A stretch of 32,523 nucleotides of DNA from positions 1 to 32,523 of the forward strand of contig JAEOUM010000036.1 of assembly GCA_016839275.1 (NCBI GenBank), written 5' to 3'. Positions 15,286 through 23,278 of this stretch are shown here, in pieces; position 1 is the stretch's first letter, and each line of letters opens with the position of its first letter. The DNA comes from Candidatus Thorarchaeota archaeon. Lineage in GTDB: Archaea; Asgardarchaeota; Thorarchaeia; Thorarchaeales; Thorarchaeaceae. The translations under genes were made by a program, and so were the position numbers. The notes beneath the pieces were generated by a model that saw nothing but the letters and a program-made list of their open reading frames with translations, had not been told where the DNA came from and did not search any database.

Positions 15286-16227
15286 GTGATTATTGTGCCA
15301 GCTGAAAAACCAATTAAGAAAGACGTAGATGAGGAACCCGAGGAAGTGTGGGAAAATTGGAGACGTGCGGGAGTAGTTGCTCGTGACGCCCTCGCCCTTG
15401 CACGGCCAATGATCGAACCTGGAGTGAAGGTACTTGACATCATTAATACTGTTGAGAACTACATACGCGAAAATTCTTCAGGCACATCATTTCCTTGCAA
15501 TGTTTCTCTGAACAATATCGCGGCACACTATACTTCCCCACTCAATGATGAAACAGAAATCCAGGAAGGCGACCTTGTCACTGTGGATTGTGGTTCACAT
15601 GTTGATGGTTGTATTGCGGATACTGCATTCACTATAGCACTAAATCCTGATCATTTGGACCTTGTAAAGGCTGCAGAGGATGCGACTAATGTGGCCATCA
15701 AGATGATGCGTCCTGGTGCCAAGCTCAATACAATTGGAGCTCTCATCGAGGACACAATCACAAACGCAGGATTCAAGCCTATCAAACAATTGACGGGACA
15801 TCAGTTGAAGGAATACGAGCTTCATGGCGAGAAACAAGTACCCTGTGTCAGTGGGAAATCGGAGGTTCTTGTTGAGGAAGGCGAGGTATATGCAATTGAG
15901 ACATTTGCTAGTACTGGGTCAGGAAACATAACCGATCTTCCAAATCCTACAATCTACCAACTTCTACCCATCCGAGTACCATTACGGTTTAGTGGTTCAA
16001 AGCAATTCTTAGGAATTGCCAGAAAAGAATATCGAGAGTTCCCGTTTGCTGAACGTTGGCTTGCTGAACGAATGAAGCATGCAACACTTAAGATGGCTAT
16101 CAAGGAGCTTCGGCAGAACGGTGCCCTCTTTGCACATCATATTCTTGCAGAAGAGAAGGGTGAGTTCGTTTCCCAGCATGAACACACTGTCATCATCACC
16201 GAGAGAGGCCACGAAAAAACCACCTAA
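15286..16227 (+). CDS. map: Methionine aminopeptidase, type 2
   Basis: 313 residues from GTG; a GTG three codons later is equally possible. It removes the initiator Met from nascent proteins. All five metal ligands of the pita-bread fold can be placed: D101 and D112 (V-D-C-G-S-H-V-D-G-C-I-A-D-T), H172 (T-G-H-Q-L), E205 (A-I-E-T-F-A-S-T) and E299 (H-E-H-T-V-I-I-T). H81 in A-H-Y-T-S-P is the conserved active-site His. The helical insertion between about residues 215 and 275 marks the type 2 (archaeal/eukaryotic) class. There is an acidic N-terminal extension of about 20 residues. It is monocistronic or co-transcribed with the Roadblock gene (55-base gap). Confidence 0.96.
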   Translation: MIIVPAEKPIKKDVDEEPEEVWENWRRAGVVARDALALARPMIEPGVKVLDIINTVENYIRENSSGTSFPCNVSLNNIAAHYTSPLNDETEIQEGDLVTVDCGSHVDGCIADTAFTIALNPDHLDLVKAAEDATNVAIKMMRPGAKLNTIGALIEDTITNAGFKPIKQLTGHQLKEYELHGEKQVPCVSGKSEVLVEEGEVYAIETFASTGSGNITDLPNPTIYQLLPIRVPLRFSGSKQFLGIARKEYREFPFAERWLAERMKHATLKMAIKELRQNGALFAHHILAEEKGEFVSQHEHTVIITERGHEKTT

Positions 16228-16402
16228 ACGTCTTCCTAACGCATTTTTTAGTACTTTCACGGCAGTCGAACCAAAATTCGGCGGACTCAGAAGGGTTAAA
16301 AGTATTGGTTCATAATTCTACAATTGTGGGTCCTGGGAGACTGTCATCTGTACCTCGACTTGTCAGTGAATACTGGCGGTCTTAATCCCGTCCCATCATT
16401 TC

Positions 16403-16409
16403 GGAGGAG
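16403..16409 (+). promoter_or_regulatory. Shine-Dalgarno site of TFB (TTG start)
   Basis: GGAGGAG, 5-base spacer, then TTG at 16415. It fixes a non-ATG start for the transcription factor. Confidence 0.65.
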
Positions 16410-16414
16410 AGCGA

Positions 16415-17395
16415 TTGGGCCGCACAGGAAGTACCGACGACCGGAAAGAAGGAACATTAGACGTATCAACTGAGATCGTTAAGTGTCCTGAGTGTAAATC
16501 TGCGCTTGTCGTTGAGGATTCAACTCGAGGAGAACGTGTTTGTGGAGGATGTGGACTTGTTCTATCCGACCATCGAATTGATACAGGTGCCGAGTGGAGG
16601 GCTTTTAGCTCTGAGGAAAGTGATTCTCGGAGTCGGGTTGGTGCACCTCTTCGTTACACAGTACACGATAAGGGGCTCTCAACGATTATTGACTGGAGAG
16701 ACCGAGACACTTCTGGAAAGAAACTCAGTCCAACAAGAAGATCGGAGATTTATCGACTCCGTAAGTGGCAGATACGAAGTCGTGTCCATAGCTCTCTAGA
16801 CCGTAATCTCGCTCAAGCAATGTCCGAGCTAGAGCGACTCTCGTCACAGCTTGGCATCCCTGAGCCAATCCGCGAGCTTGCGGCTCTTCTGTACAGAAAA
16901 TCAATCATCAAGAAGCTTGTGAGAGGTCGGTCGATCGAAGCCATGGTCGCAGCTACACTCTATGCAGCATGTAGAATACGTCTTAAGCCACGCCCTCTCG
17001 ACGAGGTGGCTGATGGTTCTAGGATTGATCGTAAGAAACTGGGTCAATGCTATCGCTTGCTTCTTCGAAGTCTTGATATCAAGATACCACTCTCCAACCC
17101 AATTGACTACATCTCCCGTTTTGCATCTCAGCTTGAGCTATCAAGTCCAGTTCAACTACGCACCGTAGAGATACTCCAGCAGAGTCGTGACATAGGTCTT
17201 ACTATTGGCAGAGACCCTCTGGGACTTGCAGCTGCTGCAATCTATGTAGCCTCAATCATGCTTGACGAACGACGAACTCAACGAGAGATTGCTGAGGTTG
17301 CTCGCGTGACTGAAGTCACAGTGAGGAATCGTTACAAAGAGATTGTTAAAAAGCTGGGAATTGACTCTCTAGGTCTAGAGCCAATGGATTTCTGA
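16415..17395 (+). CDS. tfb: Transcription initiation factor IIB (TFB)
   Basis: 326 residues from TTG. TFB bridges TBP at the TATA box and RNA polymerase. The N-terminal zinc ribbon is C24-x2-C27 and C43-x2-C46 (V-K-C-P-E-C ... V-C-G-G-C-G). The B-reader/linker with E-W-R-A-F and R-V-G-A-P follows at about 60-80. Two cyclin repeats cover about 125-220 and 225-320, with A-A-T-L-Y-A-A-C-R in the first and A-A-A-I-Y-V-A-S in the second. The BRE-contacting helix-turn-helix is T-Q-R-E-I-A-E-V-A-R-V-T-E-V-T-V-R-N-R-Y. Length and order are standard. Whether it is the only TFB of the genome cannot be told here. Confidence 0.97.
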   Translation: MGRTGSTDDRKEGTLDVSTEIVKCPECKSALVVEDSTRGERVCGGCGLVLSDHRIDTGAEWRAFSSEESDSRSRVGAPLRYTVHDKGLSTIIDWRDRDTSGKKLSPTRRSEIYRLRKWQIRSRVHSSLDRNLAQAMSELERLSSQLGIPEPIRELAALLYRKSIIKKLVRGRSIEAMVAATLYAACRIRLKPRPLDEVADGSRIDRKKLGQCYRLLLRSLDIKIPLSNPIDYISRFASQLELSSPVQLRTVEILQQSRDIGLTIGRDPLGLAAAAIYVASIMLDERRTQREIAEVARVTEVTVRNRYKEIVKKLGIDSLGLEPMDF

Positions 17396-17455
17396 CCTAT
17401 CTTCCTCTGAAATACTATATTCTGAACCATGAGTTCCCGAATAGGTAAGTACTGT

Positions 17456-17800
17456 CTATCTTCTTCCCGTTGATTGAAACGACCAATCAATCTGGACCAT
17501 GTCTTCAGGAAATCCAAGTTTTGCAAGAACATCTCCAATTGTACCACGATGGTCTCCTTGGAGCTCGATATGACCATGTTTTGCTGCACCTCCGCAGGCT
17601 AGCTTACCTTTCAATTTCGTTGCAAGGTCGCCGAGGTCAATATTCTTGTCAAAACCTTCAACAATGGTGGTCAAACGACCCCATTTTCTTCGTTCTATAC
17701 TCACACTAATTCGTGCCTCTTCCTGTGCGATAGTTTCACAGACACACAGGTCTAAAGGCAACCCACAATTGGCGCATATTCCGCCGTCGTCATTACTCAC
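17456..17800 (-). CDS. Translation initiation factor aIF1 (SUI1/eIF1 family)
   Basis: 114 residues from GTG; GGAG lies 11 bases upstream, and a nearby ATG is out of frame. aIF1 binds the small ribosomal subunit and checks start-codon selection. An N-terminal zinc ribbon, C9-x2-C12 and C19-x1-C21 (I-C-A-N-C-G-L-P-L-D-L-C-V-C), precedes the SUI1 domain. The domain has the usual T-T-I-V-E-G-F-D, L-A-T-K-L-K-G-K-L-A-C-G-G-A, and I-E-L-Q-G-D-H-R followed by a G-F-P-x-D-x-V motif. The gene is convergent with TFB (60-base gap) and divergent from the radical SAM gene. Confidence 0.95.
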   Translation of the reverse strand: MSNDDGGICANCGLPLDLCVCETIAQEEARISVSIERRKWGRLTTIVEGFDKNIDLGDLATKLKGKLACGGAAKHGHIELQGDHRGTIGDVLAKLGFPEDMVQIDWSFQSTGRR

Positions 17801-17927
17801 TAAGTTATGTACTCCTTAGATTTGGTTTTAGCAATTTGCTTAGGGAGGCTTGCAATTTCCCGCATATAAGTTCTGCCGTCCGTAATGAGCAAGAGTAAAG
17901 AACGACTTGGTGTTATAACTCGCACAT

Positions 17928-19511
17928 ATGTCCGGTCGGATTCTTATCATTGATGCACTTAGCGCTGGCACTGGTCAACGTCGTAGTTCACGGGATTCTA
18001 TAGGTTGCGGACCCCGGGCCATTGCGGGGATATTCGAGAAGCACGGAGTGAATAGCAGAATCCATAGGGCTGAGGCAGTCCTTTCTAAAACACGCATTTT
18101 GAAGCAATTCGACCATCTAGCCATTAGTGCCATGAGCATGGATCTTCCTGCAGTCAGAACGTTGGTAAAACAATGGCGCAGTAAGAACCGTTCTCCCGGG
18201 AAAGTAATCATCGGCGGTCCCATTGCGTCTTCTCCCGAAATATTGAAAGATCTAGCCGCTGATGTGTTGGTGATAGGAGAAGGAGAAGCGACTCTTGAGG
18301 AATTGGTACTCAAGCGATTCTTTGAAAGTGCTCTCGATCTATCAACTGTGAAGGGTATTGCCTATCGTGAAGCTGAAACGATGCATATCACCTCTCCTCG
18401 GGAGTTTATCTCATCAGAGGTGCTCTCACGTGATTATTTGCCTTCAGTAACCCGGATAATCGATTATCCCGCGTATCAGGCAAGCAAGGTCTATGTTGAG
18501 GTAACTAGAGGCTGTTCGAATTTCAGAAGAACAAGGCTCCCTCTAAAAGATGGACGGCATTGCACTGATTGTGGCAATTGTGACTCAAAGAATCCAGACA
18601 TTAGAATGGAGTGTCCAGAAGATATTCCTCCTGGCTGTGGCTTTTGTAGTGTCCCTGGCACTTGGGGACCCCCCCGAAGTCGTTCACAAGAAATCATAGT
18701 ACGTGAAGTCAGGGAATTGTTAGATTTGGGTGTCCATCGTATTGTATTGGAATCTCCTGGATTCCTTGATTATATGCGTGGCACTGAGCCACTGACAGAT
18801 CCCTGTTATCCCCCTGCAAATCTCGACGCTATTACAGATCTCTTAAAGCAGCTCAATTCACTACCCCAAGTTATTGATCGGACAGCACACATTGCCATTG
18901 AAAATATGAAAGCCTGTCTGTTCACAGATGATGTCGCGAAGATGTTGACCGAATCCATGATGGCAAGCTCTCCAAATATCGGTCTTGAAACTGGTTCCGA
19001 ACGACACATGCAGGCTATCGGAAAATGTGGAAGTCCTGCTGATGTAATCTCTGCTGTGAGAATTGCTGTCAATCATGGAATGAAACCCTTTGTTTATTTC
19101 ATCTATGGACTGCCAGGAGAGGATACAGAGAGTACCAAAGAATCGATTAAGGCGATGCGTGAGATTAGTGAAGCTGGCGCTGAACGAATAATTCTCTATG
19201 GATTTAGATCCCTACCTGGGTCTGCTTTTGAGGGATTTTCAGAATCATCAACAAGGGATGAGTTTGGGATACAACTGCGTAGAGAGGCAGAACGGATTAA
19301 TCGCAAGAAGAAGAACGACTATATTGGACTCGTGGTGAGAGGGATTGCTGCGGAATCCTCTTGGGCACGTGCTGGATATACTATGGTTTATCCTTTGGAG
19401 GAAGGACCCATTATGACTGTTCCTGGAGGATTTTCGGCAGGTACAATAGTTGACATTCGGATTCTTAGAGTCCTTAGTAGTGGTCTTGTTGAGGGAGAAG
19501 TTGCTACATGA
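17928..19511 (+). CDS. B12-binding-type radical SAM protein with split cysteine motif and TRAM-like tail
   Basis: 527 residues. Residues about 1-130 form a Rossmann-like cobalamin-binding-type domain (I-I-G-G-P-I-A-S-S-P and I-G-E-G-E-A-T are typical), without an obvious D-x-H-x-x-G cobalt-ligand motif. The radical SAM core begins at E-V-T-R-G-C196. Instead of C-x3-C-x2-C, C196 is followed by S-N-F-R-R, and the pair C237-x2-C240 (P-G-C-G-F-C) comes 40 residues later. The insertion holds four more cysteines, C212, C215, C218 and C229. Later core motifs include I-G-L-E-T-G-S and F-I-Y-G-L-P-G-E. The last roughly 70 residues are a strand-rich TRAM-like domain, as in MiaB-type RNA-modifying enzymes. 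It resembles archaeal MJ1487-type radical SAM proteins (from memory). The substrate is unknown; an RNA is possible. Confidence 0.85.
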   Translation: MSGRILIIDALSAGTGQRRSSRDSIGCGPRAIAGIFEKHGVNSRIHRAEAVLSKTRILKQFDHLAISAMSMDLPAVRTLVKQWRSKNRSPGKVIIGGPIASSPEILKDLAADVLVIGEGEATLEELVLKRFFESALDLSTVKGIAYREAETMHITSPREFISSEVLSRDYLPSVTRIIDYPAYQASKVYVEVTRGCSNFRRTRLPLKDGRHCTDCGNCDSKNPDIRMECPEDIPPGCGFCSVPGTWGPPRSRSQEIIVREVRELLDLGVHRIVLESPGFLDYMRGTEPLTDPCYPPANLDAITDLLKQLNSLPQVIDRTAHIAIENMKACLFTDDVAKMLTESMMASSPNIGLETGSERHMQAIGKCGSPADVISAVRIAVNHGMKPFVYFIYGLPGEDTESTKESIKAMREISEAGAERIILYGFRSLPGSAFEGFSESSTRDEFGIQLRREAERINRKKKNDYIGLVVRGIAAESSWARAGYTMVYPLEEGPIMTVPGGFSAGTIVDIRILRVLSSGLVEGEVAT

Positions 19512-19587
19512 CTATGATTTCAACTATGACAGCTCTAGGCAAAGCTTCATATTGCTAAGGCTCTGGGAGTCTGAATGGTGGCACACC

Positions 19588-19731
19588 GTGGTATACACTT
19601 GTCATAACTGTCATCGAGAAGTAACCCCAGATGGTCTTAAAACACTGCCAGGCGTTAAATGTCCATACTGCGGTGGTAGGATTCTATACAAGATTCGTCC
19701 GCCAGTAGTTAAGCGTGTGAAAGGCGCGTGA
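19588..19731 (+). CDS. rpoP: DNA-directed RNA polymerase subunit P (Rpb12-like)
   Basis: 47 residues from GTG at 19588, with G-G-T-G-G six bases upstream; the open frame reaches back to 19450, but that extension overlaps the previous gene. RpoP is the small zinc-ribbon subunit of archaeal RNA polymerase. It is visible as V-Y-T-C-H-N-C-H-R-E-V, then G-V-K-C-P-Y-C-G-G-R-I-L-Y-K-I-R-P-P, giving C-x2-C and C-x2-C. The P-x-x-V-K-R-V-K end is typical. The length matches the family (about 45-50). It lies 76 bases after the radical SAM gene on the same strand. Confidence 0.92.
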   Translation: MVYTCHNCHREVTPDGLKTLPGVKCPYCGGRILYKIRPPVVKRVKGA

Positions 19732-19751
19732 TTTGTTCACTTCTTGTATCA

Positions 19752-19853
19752 TTACACTAATCCTAGAATTAGCATTGTCGTTACAACAACAGATGCTATA
19801 AGCAATAATAGAAAGATGAGAGAATAGATTTTTCTCCGAGTTTCACGTCTCAT
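19752..19853 (-). CDS. 33-residue single-helix membrane microprotein coupled to get3
   Basis: The ATG at 19853-19851 overlaps the TGA of the get3-like gene as ATGA. The frame ends at TAA (19752-19754). The peptide begins M-R-R-E-T-R-R-K, a strongly basic head, followed by about 24 hydrophobic residues (I-Y-S-L-I-F-L-L-L-L-I-A-S-V-V-V then T-T-M-L-I-L-G-L-V). A canonical GGAGG sits on the same strand at 19865-19861, seven bases before the ATG and inside the last codons of get3. Overlap, strong ribosome site and hydrophobicity make chance unlikely. It has the shape of a small tail-anchored or single-pass protein, the substrate class of Get3/TRC40 ATPases, so a substrate, receptor or regulator role is attractive but unproven. 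Confidence 0.7.
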   Translation of the reverse strand: MRRETRRKIYSLIFLLLLIASVVVTTMLILGLV

Positions 19854-20821
19854 GTTTCATCCTCCGAGTCACCAATTAAAATCATGCCAAGTCTTGTAAG
19901 TTCTTCGACTCCTCTGATCTCACCATCAAACAGTGGCACCTCCGTGATATCGATATCTGAGAAAAGATCTCTAATATCTTTCAGGTTTGTCTGCTGCATT
20001 TCATATCGTTTTGTACAAAATGTGCAAGCGGGATTTGGAGGAACTAACTGATTGACAACCATATTTGTTGCAGGGATATGCCATGTATCAAGACTGGCAA
20101 GCAGTCGTTGTGTCTCGAAGACTGCCATTGCTTCAGGAATCATCACTACGATAAACTGTGTAGTATCTGGATCTGATAGTTCGATGCGAGCTGCACGAAT
20201 CTTATCCTTAGTCTGTTGGATCATCTCCCATGAATTGTCCTCTTCTTGGTTTCCCCCACCAAACATACTCCTCAGTCCTCCCATCATTGAGCTTAGTCGT
20301 TGACGAAGTGTGAGAATTTTGCCTAGCCAGCTATCAAGGAGATCTGGTAATTCGAGCAGCTTCAGTGTATGTCCTGTGGGTGCTGTATCGAAGATGACCC
20401 GATCATAGGAAGAGTCCTCGATGAACTCGAGAATCTTTCCAAAGGCCATTGCCTCGTCAGAACCAGGAGGTGTCATACCTGTCATGTCTCCCATCAGGTT
20501 TGCAGCCATTTGTGCCTCAGGACCTACTGCACCATCGCCAATAATATCTTGGAACTGCTGCATTCCTTTCTCTGTGTTTATCTCCATGCCCCAGAGATTA
20601 TCGAATCCATCTATGGGAATAACCTCTCCACCAGAGAGATCCTGGTCGAAGCTGTCACTAAGACTATGGGCTGGGTCAGTAGATAGAACCAATGTTCGAA
20701 ATCCATGACGTGCTGATAAGACGGCTACTGCACCCGCGCAACTTGTCTTTCCTACTCCTCCCTTGCCTCCAGAGAGGATGAACTTGACCGAGTCCTTGTA
20801 AACAATATCCCTGAGAGTCAT
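19850..20821 (-). CDS. Get3/TRC40/ArsA-family ATPase
   Basis: 323 residues from the ATG at 20821; the frame runs back to 20890, but TATA-like sequence lies there. The family delivers tail-anchored membrane proteins to the membrane (Get3/TRC40) or pumps arsenite (ArsA). Seen: deviant P-loop G-G-K-G-G-V-G-K-T at 18-26, switch I S-T-D-P-A-H-S-L-S-D-S-F, switch II D-T-A-P-T-G-H-T-L, and a Met/Gly-rich helical insert (M-G-D-M-T-G-M, then M-M-G-G-L-R-S-M-F-G-G-G) suited to bind hydrophobic helices. It also has the zinc-binding C-T-F-C-T-K-R that dimerises TRC40-type proteins. One ATPase domain only, which favours Get3 over ArsA. Met-rich, TRC40-like features make the targeting role more likely. Confidence 0.93.
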   Translation of the reverse strand: MTLRDIVYKDSVKFILSGGKGGVGKTSCAGAVAVLSARHGFRTLVLSTDPAHSLSDSFDQDLSGGEVIPIDGFDNLWGMEINTEKGMQQFQDIIGDGAVGPEAQMAANLMGDMTGMTPPGSDEAMAFGKILEFIEDSSYDRVIFDTAPTGHTLKLLELPDLLDSWLGKILTLRQRLSSMMGGLRSMFGGGNQEEDNSWEMIQQTKDKIRAARIELSDPDTTQFIVVMIPEAMAVFETQRLLASLDTWHIPATNMVVNQLVPPNPACTFCTKRYEMQQTNLKDIRDLFSDIDITEVPLFDGEIRGVEELTRLGMILIGDSEDET

Positions 20822-20988
20822 TCTTAGACCTGAAAAAACCAAATCTCTGCTCTCTCTATTAATGCTTCTATAGGTTAATGAGCTCATCACGGAGAGAATG
20901 AACGAGTGTATGTTGTAGTAGGACAGTCAGCAAAACTTATTCAACAAGTCAATTCACACCTTTATGTATTGTTTAGAGGAAAGAGCAA

Positions 20989-21714
20989 ATGTCGTTCCCA
21001 CAGATCCGAACCACTGCAGTGGAGTTCCCCTCAACTATCCTTAGACTACTCGGTCTAGAGATTCCAGAAGGGCTCTATCAAGCAAATCAGGAACTTGTTA
21101 GTAAGTTTAGCCCCAAAGCTGTGGTTATGGTTGTAATCGACAACTTTGGACTCTTTGAGGCTGTAGTGTACAAACCAGAGGCGCTCATAAAGAACATGGA
21201 GGCGCTTGCCCTCATTGAAACTGAGGATCCTTATGCCCTCCCTCTAATGAAGACCCTCTTACAAGGTCCTGTCAACGGATTTCATATGATTAATCACATC
21301 AAAAGCTATGGGAAGGCTATCAAGGTCATTTGTAGAGAGGATGATCAGACTACTTTTGGATTCGACCCATCATATACTGTCAATCCTCGAGATGACATGG
21401 CAACCTACATCGAAGCCACTAAGCACATCTTCAAGAGTGAGCTTCTTTATCTCCACTTTTTAGATTTTGAAAGTCTCTATGCTCAATATGGTCATAGAAC
21501 CCCTCCAAAGACGCTTCTAGAGAAGATAGTTCGACGAACCGACAACTGGATAAAAGTTCTACTCAGACAAGCTCGTGAAAACACGTTATTCATTGTCATC
21601 GGTAACCATGGTCGACATCCAGTTCCCTTAGACTATGATGGCAAACTGGCTGAATGGCGCAAAGCAAACGCACCGATTGCTATCATGTTTCAAAAACGCA
21701 GCGAATCTTCCTAG
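20989..21714 (+). CDS. Alkaline-phosphatase-fold protein, probably degenerate
   Basis: 241 residues. The pattern fits the alkaline phosphatase/phosphopentomutase superfamily. A strand ends in the first metal Asp (V-V-M-V-V-I-D51-N-F-G). L-Y-L-H-F-L-D159-F-E-S-L-Y-A-Q-Y-G-H169 corresponds to the 'D-x-x-x-H/G' lobe. L-F-I-V-I-G-N206-H-G-R-H210 corresponds to the 'D-H-G' metal loop with Asp replaced by Asn. I cannot place the nucleophilic Ser/Thr that normally follows the first Asp. At 241 residues it is much shorter than most members (usually 380 or more). It may be a binding protein or an enzyme with altered chemistry. Its stop overlaps the convergent uppP stop by four bases. Confidence 0.65.
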   Translation: MSFPQIRTTAVEFPSTILRLLGLEIPEGLYQANQELVSKFSPKAVVMVVIDNFGLFEAVVYKPEALIKNMEALALIETEDPYALPLMKTLLQGPVNGFHMINHIKSYGKAIKVICREDDQTTFGFDPSYTVNPRDDMATYIEATKHIFKSELLYLHFLDFESLYAQYGHRTPPKTLLEKIVRRTDNWIKVLLRQARENTLFIVIGNHGRHPVPLDYDGKLAEWRKANAPIAIMFQKRSESS

Positions 21715-22514
21715 ACTAGATTGATGAGAGCAGGAATTCCAAAGATTATAGCAATAAGAGCCAGGATTAGACACAGTTTCCAGAAATTGACTCTTCTTGC
21801 TAGACGCAGGAGAAATTCCATGGAAGCAAGGCCCACGATGAATACTATTCCTTCAATGATAGCCAAGTCAAGAATTCCAACACTTGATGGGATTGTATTC
21901 CCTGTGAGGATCTCTATAGCTAGAATACCAATTACAGCTGGAACACTCATCAGGAAACTGAATTTCAGTGCAGTTTCCCTGTCAACCTTTTGAATCAATA
22001 AAGCAGACACTGTGACGCCTGAACGGCTGAGCCCCGGCAATACAGAAGATCCCTGAACTAAGCCAGTTAGCAGTGCCTCTTTGTTAGTTGGTTCCTTTGC
22101 ATCCCCGGTGCTTAATATGTCCCCTTGACGAGTAGGCAAGTACAAAACTAGTGCAGTGAAGAGAAGCAGTGCTCCCACTAGAATGTTCAATAGTTCTCCT
22201 TGGAAGACAGCGATACTACTCTTCAGAAAAACATACAGGGGAATGGCTGTAACTGCAGTTGCAACTGTCGCAATGAGTAATAATCGTGTTAGCGTCTTAT
22301 CCTTTAATGATATAATGTCGAATATAGTCTTAGGATATCTGGCAATGACTGCAAGTGCAGTTCCCAAATGAAGCCAGACTACCAAGGACACCACCTCATC
22401 CAATGGCACTGCTGTGAAGTTATAGACGAAGAAGACAACCTGTCCCTCACTGCTGATCGGTAGCCACTCGACAAGTCCCTGCAAGAGCGCAACAATAATC
22501 TGCCACAGTTCCAT
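21711..22514 (-). CDS. uppP: Undecaprenyl/polyprenyl-diphosphatase UppP (BacA family)
   Basis: 267 residues from the ATG at 22514. A longer frame to 22646 adds 44 polar residues and would overlap the divergent gene, so it is rejected. UppP is an integral membrane phosphatase that recycles polyprenyl diphosphate carriers. The two signature loops are Q-G-L-V-E-W-L-P-I-S-S-E-G-Q near residues 12-25 and G-S-S-V-L-P-G-L-S-R-S-G-V-T in the second half. Several hydrophobic helices surround them. In the first loop bacterial S-G-H is E-G-Q, so the catalytic-site His is Gln; I recall this variant from archaeal homologs. In archaea the substrate is probably dolichyl or another polyprenyl diphosphate used for glycosylation. 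Confidence 0.92.
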   Translation of the reverse strand: MELWQIIVALLQGLVEWLPISSEGQVVFFVYNFTAVPLDEVVSLVVWLHLGTALAVIARYPKTIFDIISLKDKTLTRLLLIATVATAVTAIPLYVFLKSSIAVFQGELLNILVGALLLFTALVLYLPTRQGDILSTGDAKEPTNKEALLTGLVQGSSVLPGLSRSGVTVSALLIQKVDRETALKFSFLMSVPAVIGILAIEILTGNTIPSSVGILDLAIIEGIVFIVGLASMEFLLRLARRVNFWKLCLILALIAIIFGIPALINLV

Positions 22515-22587
22515 TGTACCACTTCCGACTCGAAAGCGATGTCCAGAAGAATTAAAAAGATACTCCAACCGACTCCAGCTCAAGTGG

Positions 22588-23259
22588 GTGAGCATCATGG
22601 TGTTGGATAATGATAGATTCCTTAACTCAGAACTAAGTAACATCACTCAGATGTTAGAGGAACATTTCAGGGCAGCGTTAGCTGCCAGTAAGATGGTACA
22701 CAATGCTGTAAATGACTGGCTGGCTGGAGAGAGCAACATTACAGCAGCAGACCTGAAAGCTGTAACAGACCTTGAAGAAAAGGGTGATGACCTGAAGCAC
22801 ACTATACTTACTGAACTAGCAAAAGCAAACACTCTGATGCAACGTGAGGATCTTCTACGCCTGGTACATTATAATGACAAACTAGCTGATGGTGCAGAAT
22901 GGTGCATGTATCATCTAGCAGCAATCGCAGGTTCTTGGCAGCCTGAGGGTGAGCTCAAAGAGAAGATTGCCAAGATGAATGACCATGTGATTGAAGAAAT
23001 AACTCAACAGAGAGAGGCAGTGCGCTTTTTATCCATTAACATGGAGGAATCAATAAAACGAGCAGATGAGATTTGCAAGCTTGAGAAACAGGTGGATGTA
23101 GTCCAGCGAGAGATTGTCACACTCCTCTATCCTGCGAATATACCCATTGCAATTCTCTTAAGATTCCGCGACTTCATCAACATGATGGAAGATATTGCTA
23201 ACTTCGGCGAAGATGCTGCAATCACAATTAGAACTCTCTCACTCACACTAAATATGTGA
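22588..23259 (+). CDS. DUF47/PhoU-like protein
   Basis: 223 residues from GTG (ATG at 22597 is equally likely). It is all-helical, with the DUF47 pattern: an N-terminal L-E-E-H-F-R-A-A-L-A-A-S-K-M, then L-K-A-V-T-D-L-E-E-K-G-D-D-L-K-H (metal-binding E/D motif of PhoU folds), L-V-H-Y-N-D-K-L-A-D-G-A-E-W, a second I-C-K-L-E-K-Q-V-D-V-V-Q-R-E, and a C-terminal F-R-D-F-I-N-M-M-E-D-I-A-N-F-G-E-D-A-A. DUF47 proteins usually regulate or accompany Pit-type phosphate transporters. No pit gene is next to this one. It is divergent from uppP, with a shared promoter gap of about 75-80 bases. Confidence 0.9.
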   Translation: MSIMVLDNDRFLNSELSNITQMLEEHFRAALAASKMVHNAVNDWLAGESNITAADLKAVTDLEEKGDDLKHTILTELAKANTLMQREDLLRLVHYNDKLADGAEWCMYHLAAIAGSWQPEGELKEKIAKMNDHVIEEITQQREAVRFLSINMEESIKRADEICKLEKQVDVVQREIVTLLYPANIPIAILLRFRDFINMMEDIANFGEDAAITIRTLSLTLNM

Positions 23260-23278
23260 TACTAGCTGGTGCCATGTT

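Noticed and set aside
19450-19587. N-terminal extension of RpoP to 93 residues
   Set aside because: RpoP is 45-50 residues in other archaea; the extension is mostly the radical SAM gene read in another frame.
22515-22646. 44-residue N-terminal extension of UppP
   Set aside because: Polar, without homology, and it would overlap the start of the divergent DUF47 gene. UppP normally begins at the M-E-L-W-Q type helix.
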